From positions 1-16,586 of the forward strand of contig JAEZGQ010000061.1 in the NCBI GenBank assembly GCA_023416895.1: a DNA stretch of 16,586 nt, given 5' to 3'. The first letter of the stretch is position 1, and every line of letters begins with the position of its first letter. This document shows positions 1 through 6,467 of the stretch, piece after piece. Source of the DNA: Bacillota bacterium (GTDB taxonomy: Bacteria; Bacillota; Clostridia; Christensenellales; CAG-138). Made by a program: the position numbers and the translations under genes. The notes beneath the pieces are model-generated. The model saw only the letters and a program-made list of their open reading frames with translations. It did not search any database and was not told the origin of the DNA.

Positions 1-140
1 TCGCGAAGCTCTTCCTTTGTTTTGGGGTTATCCGTTGCATGAATCATTTCCTCGGCCGCCTCAATGTTGTGGATGGTCGTATCAATATTTTTCTGGATTC
101 TTTCTACGTTATCTTTGCGATTGTCAGGATTTGCTTTCAT
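1..140 (-). CDS. tlp: Small acid-soluble spore protein Tlp (5' part, runs off the left edge)
   Basis: The first 46 codons are present, beginning MKANPDNRKDNVERIQ. The pattern DNRKDNVERIQ, then an acidic helix NIEAAEEMIHATDN and KTKEELR, is the N-terminal two thirds of the Tlp family, which is usually about 70-80 residues. Tlp proteins are made in the forespore and packed into the spore core. The start is fixed by an AGGAGG site seven bases upstream (minus strand). The protein is highly charged and helical with no membrane segment. The gene marks the host as an endospore former. The missing C-terminus should carry the KNERR-type motif. I found no convincing forespore-sigma promoter upstream. 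Confidence 0.85.
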   Translation of the reverse strand, partial: MKANPDNRKDNVERIQKNIDTTIHNIEAAEEMIHATDNPKTKEELR

Positions 141-430
141 AAAACAGCCTCCTATTGTTTTTATAATACTTTTTGTAGAATTGAAGTTGGCTATTCAAAG
201 AAAACCACTTTCCTTTAGGAGGGTAGGGCTTAATCAGTGCGTATCGGGTTGCAACCCCTAAAGATGGGTGCATATGTGAGCGCTTCGTGGAAGGCAAGTG
301 GTTTGATCATTCATCCATCACAGCATTTCACAACGGAAACCACAACCCTAACCGTTTTTCCCGTGTTCATTTCTCGCGCCATCCTCTATAATGAAGAAAC
401 AGAAGCGCAACCCATTTTATGGAGGAACCT
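141..430. other. Intergenic region between tlp and the Nudix-GNAT gene
   Basis: This is a 290-base divergent spacer. No supported coding region lies here: the small open frames have no ribosome site or recognisable protein. The half next to tlp is AT-rich (around 155-180). A TATAAT hexamer at 387-392 is a good -10 for the rightward gene, but the 17-bp-upstream hexamer (364-369, TGTTCA) is only a weak -35. Confidence 0.5.
364..392 (+). promoter_or_regulatory. Possible promoter for the Nudix-GNAT / ATPase operon
   Basis: A perfect -10 TATAAT lies at 387-392 with a weak -35 TGTTCA at 364-369 and 17-bp spacing. The -10 is 38 bases before the start codon at 431. The poor -35 lowers confidence. 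Confidence 0.4.
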
Positions 431-1414
431 ATGCCTGACAAAACCTTTGGGGAAAGATTCGAACAAGAAACCTACGTGGATAGGGAAGGTGCGTACCTTA
501 TTTGCGTGCGCCACGGTATGCTTGCCGTGACAGAAACCTCGAAGGGGTATTTTCTGCCGGGTGGTGGCATTGAAAACGGAGAAACCCACGTAGCGTGCAT
601 CAAACGAGAGGTGCTTGAGGAAACGGGCTTTTCCTGTGAGATTGGACGCTACATCGGCAGCGGCGATTGCTATTACTTTCATGACAAGCTTGGCTTTTTC
701 CACCCCATACAGCATTATTACGAGGGAAGCTTGGGTGAACGCTTAAACCTCCCTACCGAGGAGGATCATACGCTCGCGTGGATTCCGGTCGGGGATGTTG
801 ACCCGAAGTTGAACCAATTGCAGGCGTGGGCGGTTGAGCGGTTTCTACAGGGCGAAACTTTGATTCGTTTACGGGACTTTCGACAGTCTGACATTGCGGA
901 TTATGTGCGTTGGTTTACCGTGGAGACGGAATGGGGAAATTGGGACGCGCCATGGGAAACGGAGGAGGAATCCCCCGAAACGGTCGAAAGATACTGGACA
1001 CGCTATTACGAACGGCATCAAAACGATGCACCCGACGCCACGCGTTACCGCTTCGAGATTGAGGACGCGCAAGGAACGCACCTCGGCTGGGTGAGCGCCT
1101 ATACGATCGATACGTTTTTGGAGTATTTTGATACAAAAGAAGAAATGCTTGCCATCGGCATTGACATTCCGGAACAGGCGTTTCGCCATAAGGGGTACGG
1201 CACCGAGGCGCTTAGATTGTTTATGGAATACTTGGCGAAAAGGGGTGTAAGAACCGTTTACACGCAAACCTGGTCGGGCAATGCCCGCATGATACGGGTT
1301 GCGGAAAAGCTTGGTTTTCGTGAGTACAAAAGGATTGTAGGCGTGCGGGAAGTGAACGGCAAAAAATATGACGCGCTAACCTTTCAAAAAGAGCTTGGGG
1401 GGGAAGCGACATGA
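431..1414 (+). CDS. Nudix hydrolase - GNAT acetyltransferase fusion protein
   Basis: The 327-residue protein carries two enzymes. Residues about 15-140 are a Nudix domain with a complete Nudix box: G45, E51, R59-E60-V61, E63-E64, G66-F67. This would bind divalent metal and cleave a nucleoside-diphosphate-linked substrate. Residues about 145-322 are a RimJ/RimL-style GNAT domain with the acetyl-CoA loop RHKGYG at 252-257 and the typical NARMIRVAEKLGF stretch (284-296). Start: an in-frame ATG at 419 is overlapped by the GGAGG at 421-425, which is instead the ribosome site for ATG 431, five bases further on. The stop overlaps the next start as ATGA, so the two are translationally coupled. No signal peptide is seen, so it is cytoplasmic. 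Substrates of both halves are unknown; the fusion may act on an aminoglycoside-like, nucleotide or protein N-terminal target. Confidence 0.85.
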   Translation: MPDKTFGERFEQETYVDREGAYLICVRHGMLAVTETSKGYFLPGGGIENGETHVACIKREVLEETGFSCEIGRYIGSGDCYYFHDKLGFFHPIQHYYEGSLGERLNLPTEEDHTLAWIPVGDVDPKLNQLQAWAVERFLQGETLIRLRDFRQSDIADYVRWFTVETEWGNWDAPWETEEESPETVERYWTRYYERHQNDAPDATRYRFEIEDAQGTHLGWVSAYTIDTFLEYFDTKEEMLAIGIDIPEQAFRHKGYGTEALRLFMEYLAKRGVRTVYTQTWSGNARMIRVAEKLGFREYKRIVGVREVNGKKYDALTFQKELGGEAT

Positions 1415-2229
1415 TTTTCCTCCGTGCCGTCAAACGAATTGCACCGATTACGCATGACGATGAATACCCGCTCAGCGCGCCGGTTCTCAAGAGCCTCGAA
1501 TCGCTTGTGTTTACAAAGCCTGTTACCATCTTAACGGGGGACAACGGAAGCGGGAAAACCACGCTTCTTGAGTTGATCGCGGCCAAAATAGCCGCAAACC
1601 GTATCGACGGCGACGCGGCGGATATGCTTGAAAAAGCGGCGCGTTTTGAGCAGGCCGAAGGCGCGTTTCGCGTGGAGCTTACACACAAGCCGCGGCGCTG
1701 CATTTATTTTCAAGCGGAAGGGTTTATTCGTTATATCGACAGCTACAACGCCATGAAACGGGAGGCGCACAGCGGCCTAAAAGCAGTGAAGGAAAATGTG
1801 GGCATGCGCTCCGCTTACGCAAAGAGCCTTGGCTCCATGCCACATGCGCGAACCCTGCATGAATTGAATACGCTTTACGAAAACGATATTGCAGCCCGTT
1901 CACATGGGGAGGGCTTTCTGGATTTCTTCGGTGCGCGCATCGGGGAAAAGGGATTATACTTATTGGACGAGCCTGAGGCCGCACTCACGTTTTATAACCA
2001 ATATGTGCTCATGAATATGCTTGCGCAGGCGCAATTGAATGAGAGCCAGTTTATCATTTCCACCCACTCACCGGTGCTGCTTGCGTATCCGGATGCGTGC
2101 ATCTACGAAATCAAAAACGGTGAAATAGAAAAAAGCGATTATAAATCGCTCGAAAACGTAAAGTTTCTTTCCGCGTTTCTTGCGGATACCCCTAGGTACA
2201 CCAGAGACATTTTTACAAACGAGGATTAG
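1411..2229 (+). CDS. AAA/ABC-type ATPase, COG3910-like
   Basis: The 272-residue soluble ATPase has Walker A GDNGSGKT at 43-50, a SHGEG signature-like motif at 164-168, Walker B LYLLDEPEAAL at 182-192 and the switch histidine in STHSP at 217-221. This order, with an N-terminal DEYPLSAPVLKSLE lead-in, matches the stand-alone predicted ATPases of COG3910, which are ABC-ATPase-like but have no transporter partner. Related Rad50/OLD-like heads act on DNA or as toxin/defence components, but nothing here shows that role. The start overlaps the stop of the Nudix-GNAT gene by four bases, so the two proteins are probably made together. The stop interlocks with the stop of the convergent DUF3343 gene. 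Cellular role unknown. Confidence 0.8.
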   Translation: MIFLRAVKRIAPITHDDEYPLSAPVLKSLESLVFTKPVTILTGDNGSGKTTLLELIAAKIAANRIDGDAADMLEKAARFEQAEGAFRVELTHKPRRCIYFQAEGFIRYIDSYNAMKREAHSGLKAVKENVGMRSAYAKSLGSMPHARTLHELNTLYENDIAARSHGEGFLDFFGARIGEKGLYLLDEPEAALTFYNQYVLMNMLAQAQLNESQFIISTHSPVLLAYPDACIYEIKNGEIEKSDYKSLENVKFLSAFLADTPRYTRDIFTNED

Positions 2230-2501
2230 CCTTTCAAGTTGCCTTCATCCACCTGTCTTACACCGCTCGGATCAACACGGTACAACGTGTATGCCTCGCG
2301 CGGCACGCCTGTATCTGGCAGCGCGGCAAAAAGAAGGGGCAAATGCTCCTCCTCCACGCGCAAGGAAATGCCGCAGCTTTGCGTTACTTCGCGAAGGGTG
2401 GGCATTGTGGAAAGCGGCAAGGCATCCTTCAAGCGCGCTTCCATAAGCATTGCGTAGTGCGTTGAGCGAAACGACAACATGTAGTAGGCATTTTTGCGCA
2501 T
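2226..2501 (-). CDS. DUF3343 protein, putative selenium/sulfur carrier
   Basis: The 91-residue protein MRKNAYYMLSFRSTHYAM... matches the DUF3343 family: a STHYAM motif at 13-18, then PTLREVTQSCGISLRV at 34-49 with the conserved cysteine C43. The family is usually 75-95 residues and is described as a putative Se/S carrier because it co-occurs with selenium genes; the mechanism is not proven. The longer open frame upstream lacks a ribosome site, whereas GGAGG lies seven bases before ATG 2501. The gene is divergent from yedF, another selenium-linked gene, and their promoters overlap. The C-terminus after residue about 62 is a short extension. Confidence 0.75.
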   Translation of the reverse strand: MRKNAYYMLSFRSTHYAMLMEARLKDALPLSTMPTLREVTQSCGISLRVEEEHLPLLFAALPDTGVPREAYTLYRVDPSGVRQVDEGNLKG

Positions 2502-2580
2502 AAATTCCTCCGAAAAACGGCGGGTACGGTGTGAGCCACACCAAAGCCAGAGCATGCCGCCAGTTTTCAAGCACAACCTT

Positions 2581-2608
2581 AGTATAACACATTGCGTGCG
2601 GTTGACAA
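2581..2608 (-). promoter_or_regulatory. Promoter for the DUF3343 gene
   Basis: On the minus strand, -35 TTGTCA (2603-2608) is 16 bases from -10 TATACT (2581-2586). The -35 lies almost exactly under the plus-strand -35 of yedF. The predicted leader is about 70 nt. Confidence 0.55.
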
Positions 2609-2630
2609 TCTAACGCACGGGGCGTTATAT
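2602..2630 (+). promoter_or_regulatory. Strong sigma-A-type promoter for yedF
   Basis: Consensus -35 TTGACA (2602-2607), 17-bp spacer and -10 TTATAT (2625-2630). The inverted repeat GTGCG / CGCAC (2596-2600 and 2614-2618) brackets the -35, placing a possible operator across both divergent promoters. Confidence 0.65.
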
Positions 2631-2703
2631 TGAAAAGAGGAGAACGAGCATGCTCGTATGCTTTTCTTAAAAATCCGTGCATCGGCAAAGGAGAATGACA
2701 GCA

Positions 2704-3318
2704 ATGGCAAAAACCATCGACGCCTTCGGGCAGGCGTGCCCCATGCCTGTGATTTTGGCAAAAAAAGCGGCGGATGCGGGAGAAATCGATTTTACCGTTC
2801 GTGTGGACAATGAAACCGCCGTACAAAACCTCAAACGCTTTGCGGCCGACCGTGGCTTTTCGGTAGAGGAAGGCAATGTGGAGGGCGGCTTTTCGATCAC
2901 GCTTAAAAAGCAGGCGGTGGGCGGCCAAAAGACCGCAGAGAAAACGGAAACGCCTGCGGGCAGCCCGACGTTTGCGGGTTGCGGTACAAGCGTTTTTATC
3001 GGCAAGGAATATGTAGGCGCGGGGGATGAGGCGCTTGGCGCGCAGTTGATGAAGATGTTCCTCTACACCCTTTCACAAGGAGACGACGTTCCGTCGTCGG
3101 TGCTTTTTATGAACGGGGGCGTAAAACTGCCCACGCTCGGTGAGGAGCAGGTCATCACAAGCATACAAACGCTCATTGAGCGCGGCTGCGAGGTGCTTGT
3201 TTGCGGTGCATGCCTCAACTTTTACGGTTTGCAGGAAAAGCTAAAGGCCGGCACGGTAAGCAACATGTACGAAATTGTTTTGAGAATGCAAACGGCCGCC
3301 AAGGTAATCTCCATTTAA
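2704..3318 (+). CDS. yedF: YedF: sulfurtransferase-like selenium metabolism protein
   Basis: The 204-residue protein has an N-terminal TusA-like domain (about 1-70) with the CPMP motif at 12-15, a low-complexity linker (72-92) and a C-terminal DsrE-like domain (about 95-204) with CGACLNFYG (C167, C170) and KAGTVSNMYEI. This two-domain architecture and length match YedF, which accompanies selenium-dependent enzymes in Clostridia; it probably relays sulfur or selenium as a persulfide/perselenide. Start: AAAGGAG at 2687-2693 is ten bases from ATG 2704; ATG 2695 would be too close. It is divergent from the DUF3343 gene and convergent with the DUF4003 gene, overlapping it by four bases. No selD is in the window. 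Confidence 0.85.
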   Translation: MAKTIDAFGQACPMPVILAKKAADAGEIDFTVRVDNETAVQNLKRFAADRGFSVEEGNVEGGFSITLKKQAVGGQKTAEKTETPAGSPTFAGCGTSVFIGKEYVGAGDEALGAQLMKMFLYTLSQGDDVPSSVLFMNGGVKLPTLGEEQVITSIQTLIERGCEVLVCGACLNFYGLQEKLKAGTVSNMYEIVLRMQTAAKVISI

Positions 3319-4307
3319 GTGGACGAGGCCGATGCCGCCGCTGCGGAAGCTGCGGCTGCCGCGGCGATGGTGGTTTGCTGGGCGATCACAAGGCTGACGA
3401 TGCTGGAAGAGAGCGACGTGCCGAGCACGCCGCTTTTTGCTTGCTCCAGCGATTCGAGCGCCACAAGGCCAGCGCTAAAAAGCAGCAGTTCCTGCTTGGC
3501 GGCCGACGACCATATGCCAAAGCCCTTTTCCCCGCGAAGCCTGTAGAACATCTCGGCCACCCTTTGGCAAATCAAGTCCGTGCTTTCGGGCAAAAGCGCG
3601 AGCACACCGAGTGAGGAAATGCCGTACTGACGGTCGAAGCGAAGCTTCTTTTCGCGAAGCGTTTCATAAAGTGCACATACACGCTCGCGCGCGCCGCTTT
3701 GGGATTGCCCCATGACCAGTGTTTGTGAAAGCGCCTGCACGCCTGTACCGGAGTGGAATAGCGGCTTGAAATATTGAAAATCGTCTTCCATTCTTGAAAG
3801 TCCCTCTTCCACGCTAAGCGGAGAAAGCGCGAGCATTGCCGCGAAGATCACGTCGTCATTGCCGGTTATGAACCAATGCTGGCTCCGCATTCCCTCGTAA
3901 AATGCCCGGGCACGTGAAGCGATGGCGGAAACGTCGCCATCGGGCGCGTACTGCGCGCATTGGCATGCGGCAAGCGCGAGAAATTCCGAAGGGGAAAAGC
4001 GGCTTTGCTTCAGTGCGTCGTAATAGCTGAGCGCTTTTTGCAAGCAAAGCTCTCGATCCGGCGCGAGCGCGATGATTGCCGCTGCGCTTAAAGCCGTTGA
4101 ACTGCGAAACATGGAAAAGAAGCCTGTGTTATTTTTAATCAGGGAACGGCCATCCTCAAAGGCGTAAAGGTCGGCTTCGCGATCATGTGCGGTAAATACA
4201 AAAGCGCTGAGCCGAAGCATATGGGAATTATGCCAGCGGTAAGCGGAGCGCAAAGAAGCGGTGTTGCGCACAAAAAGCGTAAGCCGTTTTTCGAGGAATG
4301 GTTCCAT
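3315..4307 (-). CDS. DUF4003 family protein
   Basis: The 330-residue protein resembles the DUF4003 family: the N-terminal part contains SLIKNNTGFFSMFRSS (about residues 55-70), followed by helical repeats and FGIWSSAAKQELLLFSAGLV. The C-terminus (about 300-330) is an alanine/serine-rich tail, IAAAAAASAAAASASST, as seen in this family. There is no signal peptide. The function is not known. Start: TAGGAGG lies six bases before ATG 4307. The stop interlocks with that of yedF. A TATAAT on the minus strand, overlapped by a Fur/PerR-type box, lies just upstream, so expression may respond to metal or peroxide. Confidence 0.75.
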   Translation of the reverse strand: MEPFLEKRLTLFVRNTASLRSAYRWHNSHMLRLSAFVFTAHDREADLYAFEDGRSLIKNNTGFFSMFRSSTALSAAAIIALAPDRELCLQKALSYYDALKQSRFSPSEFLALAACQCAQYAPDGDVSAIASRARAFYEGMRSQHWFITGNDDVIFAAMLALSPLSVEEGLSRMEDDFQYFKPLFHSGTGVQALSQTLVMGQSQSGARERVCALYETLREKKLRFDRQYGISSLGVLALLPESTDLICQRVAEMFYRLRGEKGFGIWSSAAKQELLLFSAGLVALESLEQAKSGVLGTSLSSSIVSLVIAQQTTIAAAAAASAAAASASST

Positions 4308-4326
4308 AAACGCCTCCTAGATGTAA

Positions 4327-4341
4327 TGATAATTATTATAG
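4327..4341. promoter_or_regulatory. Fur/PerR/Zur-type operator candidate
   Basis: TGATAATTATTATAG is a 7-1-7 near-palindrome. It matches 12 of 14 arm positions of either a Fur-type (TGATAAT-N-ATTATCA) or PerR-type (TTATAAT-N-ATTATAA) box by eye. The 19-mer at 4322-4340 matches the classical 19-bp Fur box at 15 positions. It overlaps the -10 of the DUF4003 promoter. AT-rich promoter DNA can mimic such boxes. Confidence 0.45.
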
Positions 4342-4364
4342 CAGATTTTCGCCGCATCTTTCCA
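4335..4364 (-). promoter_or_regulatory. Promoter for the DUF4003 gene
   Basis: On the minus strand, -10 TATAAT (4335-4340) is 18 bases from a weak -35 TGGAAA (4359-4364). It ends about 28 bases before the start codon at 4307. Confidence 0.45.
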
Positions 4365-4401
4365 GCAAACATCGAGGAAAACATAATGTAGGAACGCCTG
4401 A

Positions 4402-4436
4402 AAAGCGGCCTTGCGTATTCTATGCAAGACCGCTTT
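4402..4436 (-). terminator. Hairpin downstream of tgl, probable terminator
   Basis: A 13-position stem with one mismatch: AAAGCGG-C-CTTGC (4402-4414) pairs with GCAAG-A-CCGCTTT (4424-4436), loop of nine. It starts about 20 bases past the tgl stop. Read on the minus strand it ends in CCGCTTTTC, a short T tract. Confidence 0.5.
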
Positions 4437-4456
4437 GAGCGCTACAAAAACCTTTT

Positions 4457-5305
4457 TTATGCGCCTGATCGCGCGCCTCTTCGCGGCGCGGGGAACGGCG
4501 GCCAGTTGAGCGTTGCGCTTCGCCGCGCAGCAGGCTGGGGCGAAGGCGTAAAATCGGCGTACTGCCGGTAAAGCTCGTTGTAATTCGGCCTTGCGGCGGC
4601 ATCCATCAGGTAGGCGGTGCGTTGCGCGCCGTTTTTGCGGTTTCCGTTGAGCGCGGCGATGATGTTTTCCGCGGTGGTGATGCCGATGCCGTGCCCGTAA
4701 TAAAGCCCGCCGGGCAAAACAATCACGTTTTCACCCTGCCATTCGGGCGTTTGGGGGTTTACATCGGGGTTGTTAAAGTAGCCGCGGTCACCTATGATGA
4801 GCGATTGCACGTCTTTGGGTATGCCTACACTTTGTAAAAGCGGGTCCATTCTGTTCCAGTTCATCAAATAAATGCTCGGGAAGGTGCGGTTGAAAAGCGT
4901 ATCACCGTAAACGTTCAGAAGTGCGCCGTAAAAAACGATCACCATGGCGGTCGCGCATTCTGTGCCGTACTTCCGCCCGTTTTGAAAAATGTCGCGAATG
5001 GCTGCGGCAGGGGACACGCCATCACGCAGGAGAAAACCGCCATTGTCCTTGCGCACCCAGTACGTTTCGTTGCAGCGGGATTCGTGGAACACCGCAAAGT
5101 CCATGCCGCTTCGGTTAAGCGCCTGAGCGGCCTCCGCAGTTTTTGCGCGAAGGTTCACCTCAAATTTCAATGCGTCTTCGCTTTTAAAGCGAAAGATGTC
5201 GCCGCTTTGCGTCATCTGCGTTAAAATTGTGCGCTCTATAGCGTTTGCAGGGTAGGCGCTAATCAGCGGAGCGGTATCGAACGGTTCCCCGTTCAAATAG
5301 ACCAT
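4457..5305 (-). CDS. tgl: Protein-glutamine gamma-glutamyltransferase (spore coat transglutaminase)
   Basis: The 282-residue protein matches Bacillus-type Tgl (about 245 residues), which cross-links spore-coat proteins through epsilon-(gamma-glutamyl)lysine bonds. FHESRCNETYW lies at 73-83, and YGTECATAMVIVFYGALLN (113-131) holds the presumed catalytic C117 next to E116. WQGENVIVLPGG (189-200) supplies a candidate second acidic residue, E192, and LYYGHGIGI (201-209) follows. Residues after about 252 are an extra Pro/Arg/Ala-rich tail, FTPSPQPAARRS..., not needed for the fold. Start: GGAGG is eight bases before ATG 5305; the 44 extra upstream codons of the open frame lie inside the preceding gene. 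It overlaps that gene by 13 bases, so translation is coupled. Confidence 0.85.
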   Translation of the reverse strand: MVYLNGEPFDTAPLISAYPANAIERTILTQMTQSGDIFRFKSEDALKFEVNLRAKTAEAAQALNRSGMDFAVFHESRCNETYWVRKDNGGFLLRDGVSPAAAIRDIFQNGRKYGTECATAMVIVFYGALLNVYGDTLFNRTFPSIYLMNWNRMDPLLQSVGIPKDVQSLIIGDRGYFNNPDVNPQTPEWQGENVIVLPGGLYYGHGIGITTAENIIAALNGNRKNGAQRTAYLMDAAARPNYNELYRQYADFTPSPQPAARRSATLNWPPFPAPRRGARSGA

Positions 5306-6279
5306 ACCGTTTCGCCTCCGTTCTTTTTGGCGGCTTCCGCCTGCTGCGCTACGGGCTTTGTTTCTAGCTGTGACCATGCGGCAGGGTCTTTTTTGCGCAT
5401 TTCGTGTGCGTACTGCGCGAGTATGGCGCGATCGCATTCTTCCAGCGCGGAGAATTCCGCAAGCCGCGCGCGTTCCTGTTCGTTCTGCGGCGTAAGTGCC
5501 TGCTTTTCGTAAGCGGGTGTTGCGCGGTTCACGTATTTTCGCGCGTGATCTACGCGAAACACGGCGGGCTTGGCGCTATACTGCATGCTTTCCCCGGCAA
5601 AGTACAAGAACGGGTCGTTTTCCCTCAGCCACCGCTCGTAATCCGAAAAGTGCATGTTCCCTTGCGCGTCGTCAACGCCTAAAAGCTCACGCGCCATGGC
5701 TGCGGTTTCCGCGTCGGGCGCGTCTAACCGTGTGGCAATCAGCCTCAGGCTGCTCGGGTCTCCAAGCCGAGATATGGCCCAAAAAAGGTCGTGGTAGTTG
5801 CGCCCGCTTCTAGCCCGTAAAAACAAAAGATCCACCGCGTAGGGCAGCGCTCGTTTTTCGTGGTACAAATCAAGAAGCACCGCAACAACACCGTCGAGCA
5901 CCTCGTCATAAGCGCCACGTAAGCCTTCCTCACGGAAACCGGTAGTGAGCATCCATAGCAAAACGGAAAGCTCCGTGGTTGCAGGGTTTTTTAAATAGGA
6001 AGAACCTTCGCCTTTGGGGTTCCGCGCAAGAATTTGCTCCGCAATGCCAAGCGCCGCAATGTGCCTCCCTGAAAGCTGCATCTTTAATCCATGTTGCACG
6101 ATCTGCTCCCGTGCTGAAAAAAGAGCGGGGAAGGAAAGCCTTTCATCGCTCAAAAGCAAGGCAGCGTGCCTCTTGTCGCCCGCGCACAGGTTCGAAAGCC
6201 TCGCGCGGTATTCATCGGGTGTGCTTTGCGCCCGCAAGGCATCCAAATATGCCGCGGGACGGGCAACGTTACCCGTCAT
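5293..6279 (-). CDS. Unrecognised helical protein co-transcribed with tgl
   Basis: The 328-residue soluble protein has no family I can name. It is rich in Ala, Leu, Arg and Glu and predicted largely helical by eye; residues about 130-200 (DGVVAVLLDLYHEKRALPYAVDLLF ... ISRLGDPSSLRLIATRLDAPD) suggest HEAT-like helical repeats. The last 40 residues are charged and low-complexity. There is no signal peptide or membrane segment. The start has a modest GGAAGGG site about nine bases upstream. Its 3' end overlaps tgl by 13 bases, the only functional clue, and suggests a spore-coat or mother-cell role by association. Codon use is like its neighbours. Confidence 0.6.
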   Translation of the reverse strand: MTGNVARPAAYLDALRAQSTPDEYRARLSNLCAGDKRHAALLLSDERLSFPALFSAREQIVQHGLKMQLSGRHIAALGIAEQILARNPKGEGSSYLKNPATTELSVLLWMLTTGFREEGLRGAYDEVLDGVVAVLLDLYHEKRALPYAVDLLFLRARSGRNYHDLFWAISRLGDPSSLRLIATRLDAPDAETAAMARELLGVDDAQGNMHFSDYERWLRENDPFLYFAGESMQYSAKPAVFRVDHARKYVNRATPAYEKQALTPQNEQERARLAEFSALEECDRAILAQYAHEMRKKDPAAWSQLETKPVAQQAEAAKKNGGETVWSI

Positions 6280-6311
6280 TTAACATCCCTTCCGTTTCCT
6301 TTCCAAACTGA

Positions 6312-6329
6312 CCGCAGCTTTGACTGCGG
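6312..6329. repeat. Short perfect inverted repeat upstream of the tgl operon
   Basis: CCGCAG (6312-6317) and CTGCGG (6324-6329) form a six-base dyad with a six-base spacer, about 33 bases before the start of the 5293-6279 gene. It may be an operator or a leader hairpin; it is not a terminator because no T run follows on either strand. Confidence 0.35.
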
Positions 6330-6412
6330 ACACTACATAGTACGGAAACGGGCGGGATTTTGCGCGCGAAATGGGCAAAAACAAGCGGGGTAAATACAAA
6401 CACGACAAACTG

Positions 6413-6441
6413 TTGTCGCATTCCATGTGGTATGATTATAA
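6413..6441 (+). promoter_or_regulatory. Promoter with operator-like palindrome, for the winged-helix gene
   Basis: -35 TTGTCG (6413-6418), 17-bp spacer, -10 TTATAA (6436-6441), about 26 bases before the start at 6468. The -35 is itself the right half of a palindrome CGACAA-ACTG-TTGTCG (6403-6418), so a repressor binding it would block the promoter. Confidence 0.5.
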
Positions 6442-6467
6442 AAACATCTATGAAAAAGAGAACGTGT

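Noticed and set aside
164..197. TGAATA (minus strand, 192-197) as a sigma-G -35 for tlp
   Set aside because: The nearest CATACTA-like -10 (164-170) is 21 bases away instead of 17-18 and poorly matched.
419..430. Upstream ATG 419 as the Nudix-GNAT start
   Set aside because: The GGAGG at 421-425 overlaps this ATG and is correctly spaced only for ATG 431.
1221..1703. Minus-strand open frame of 160 codons at the Nudix-GNAT/ATPase junction
   Set aside because: It is antisense to the acetyl-CoA loop and Walker A coding segments of two well-supported genes and carries no motif.
2272..2928. Minus-strand open frame of 218 codons across DUF3343 and yedF
   Set aside because: It crosses both real genes and their shared promoter region and has no recognisable motif or ribosome site.
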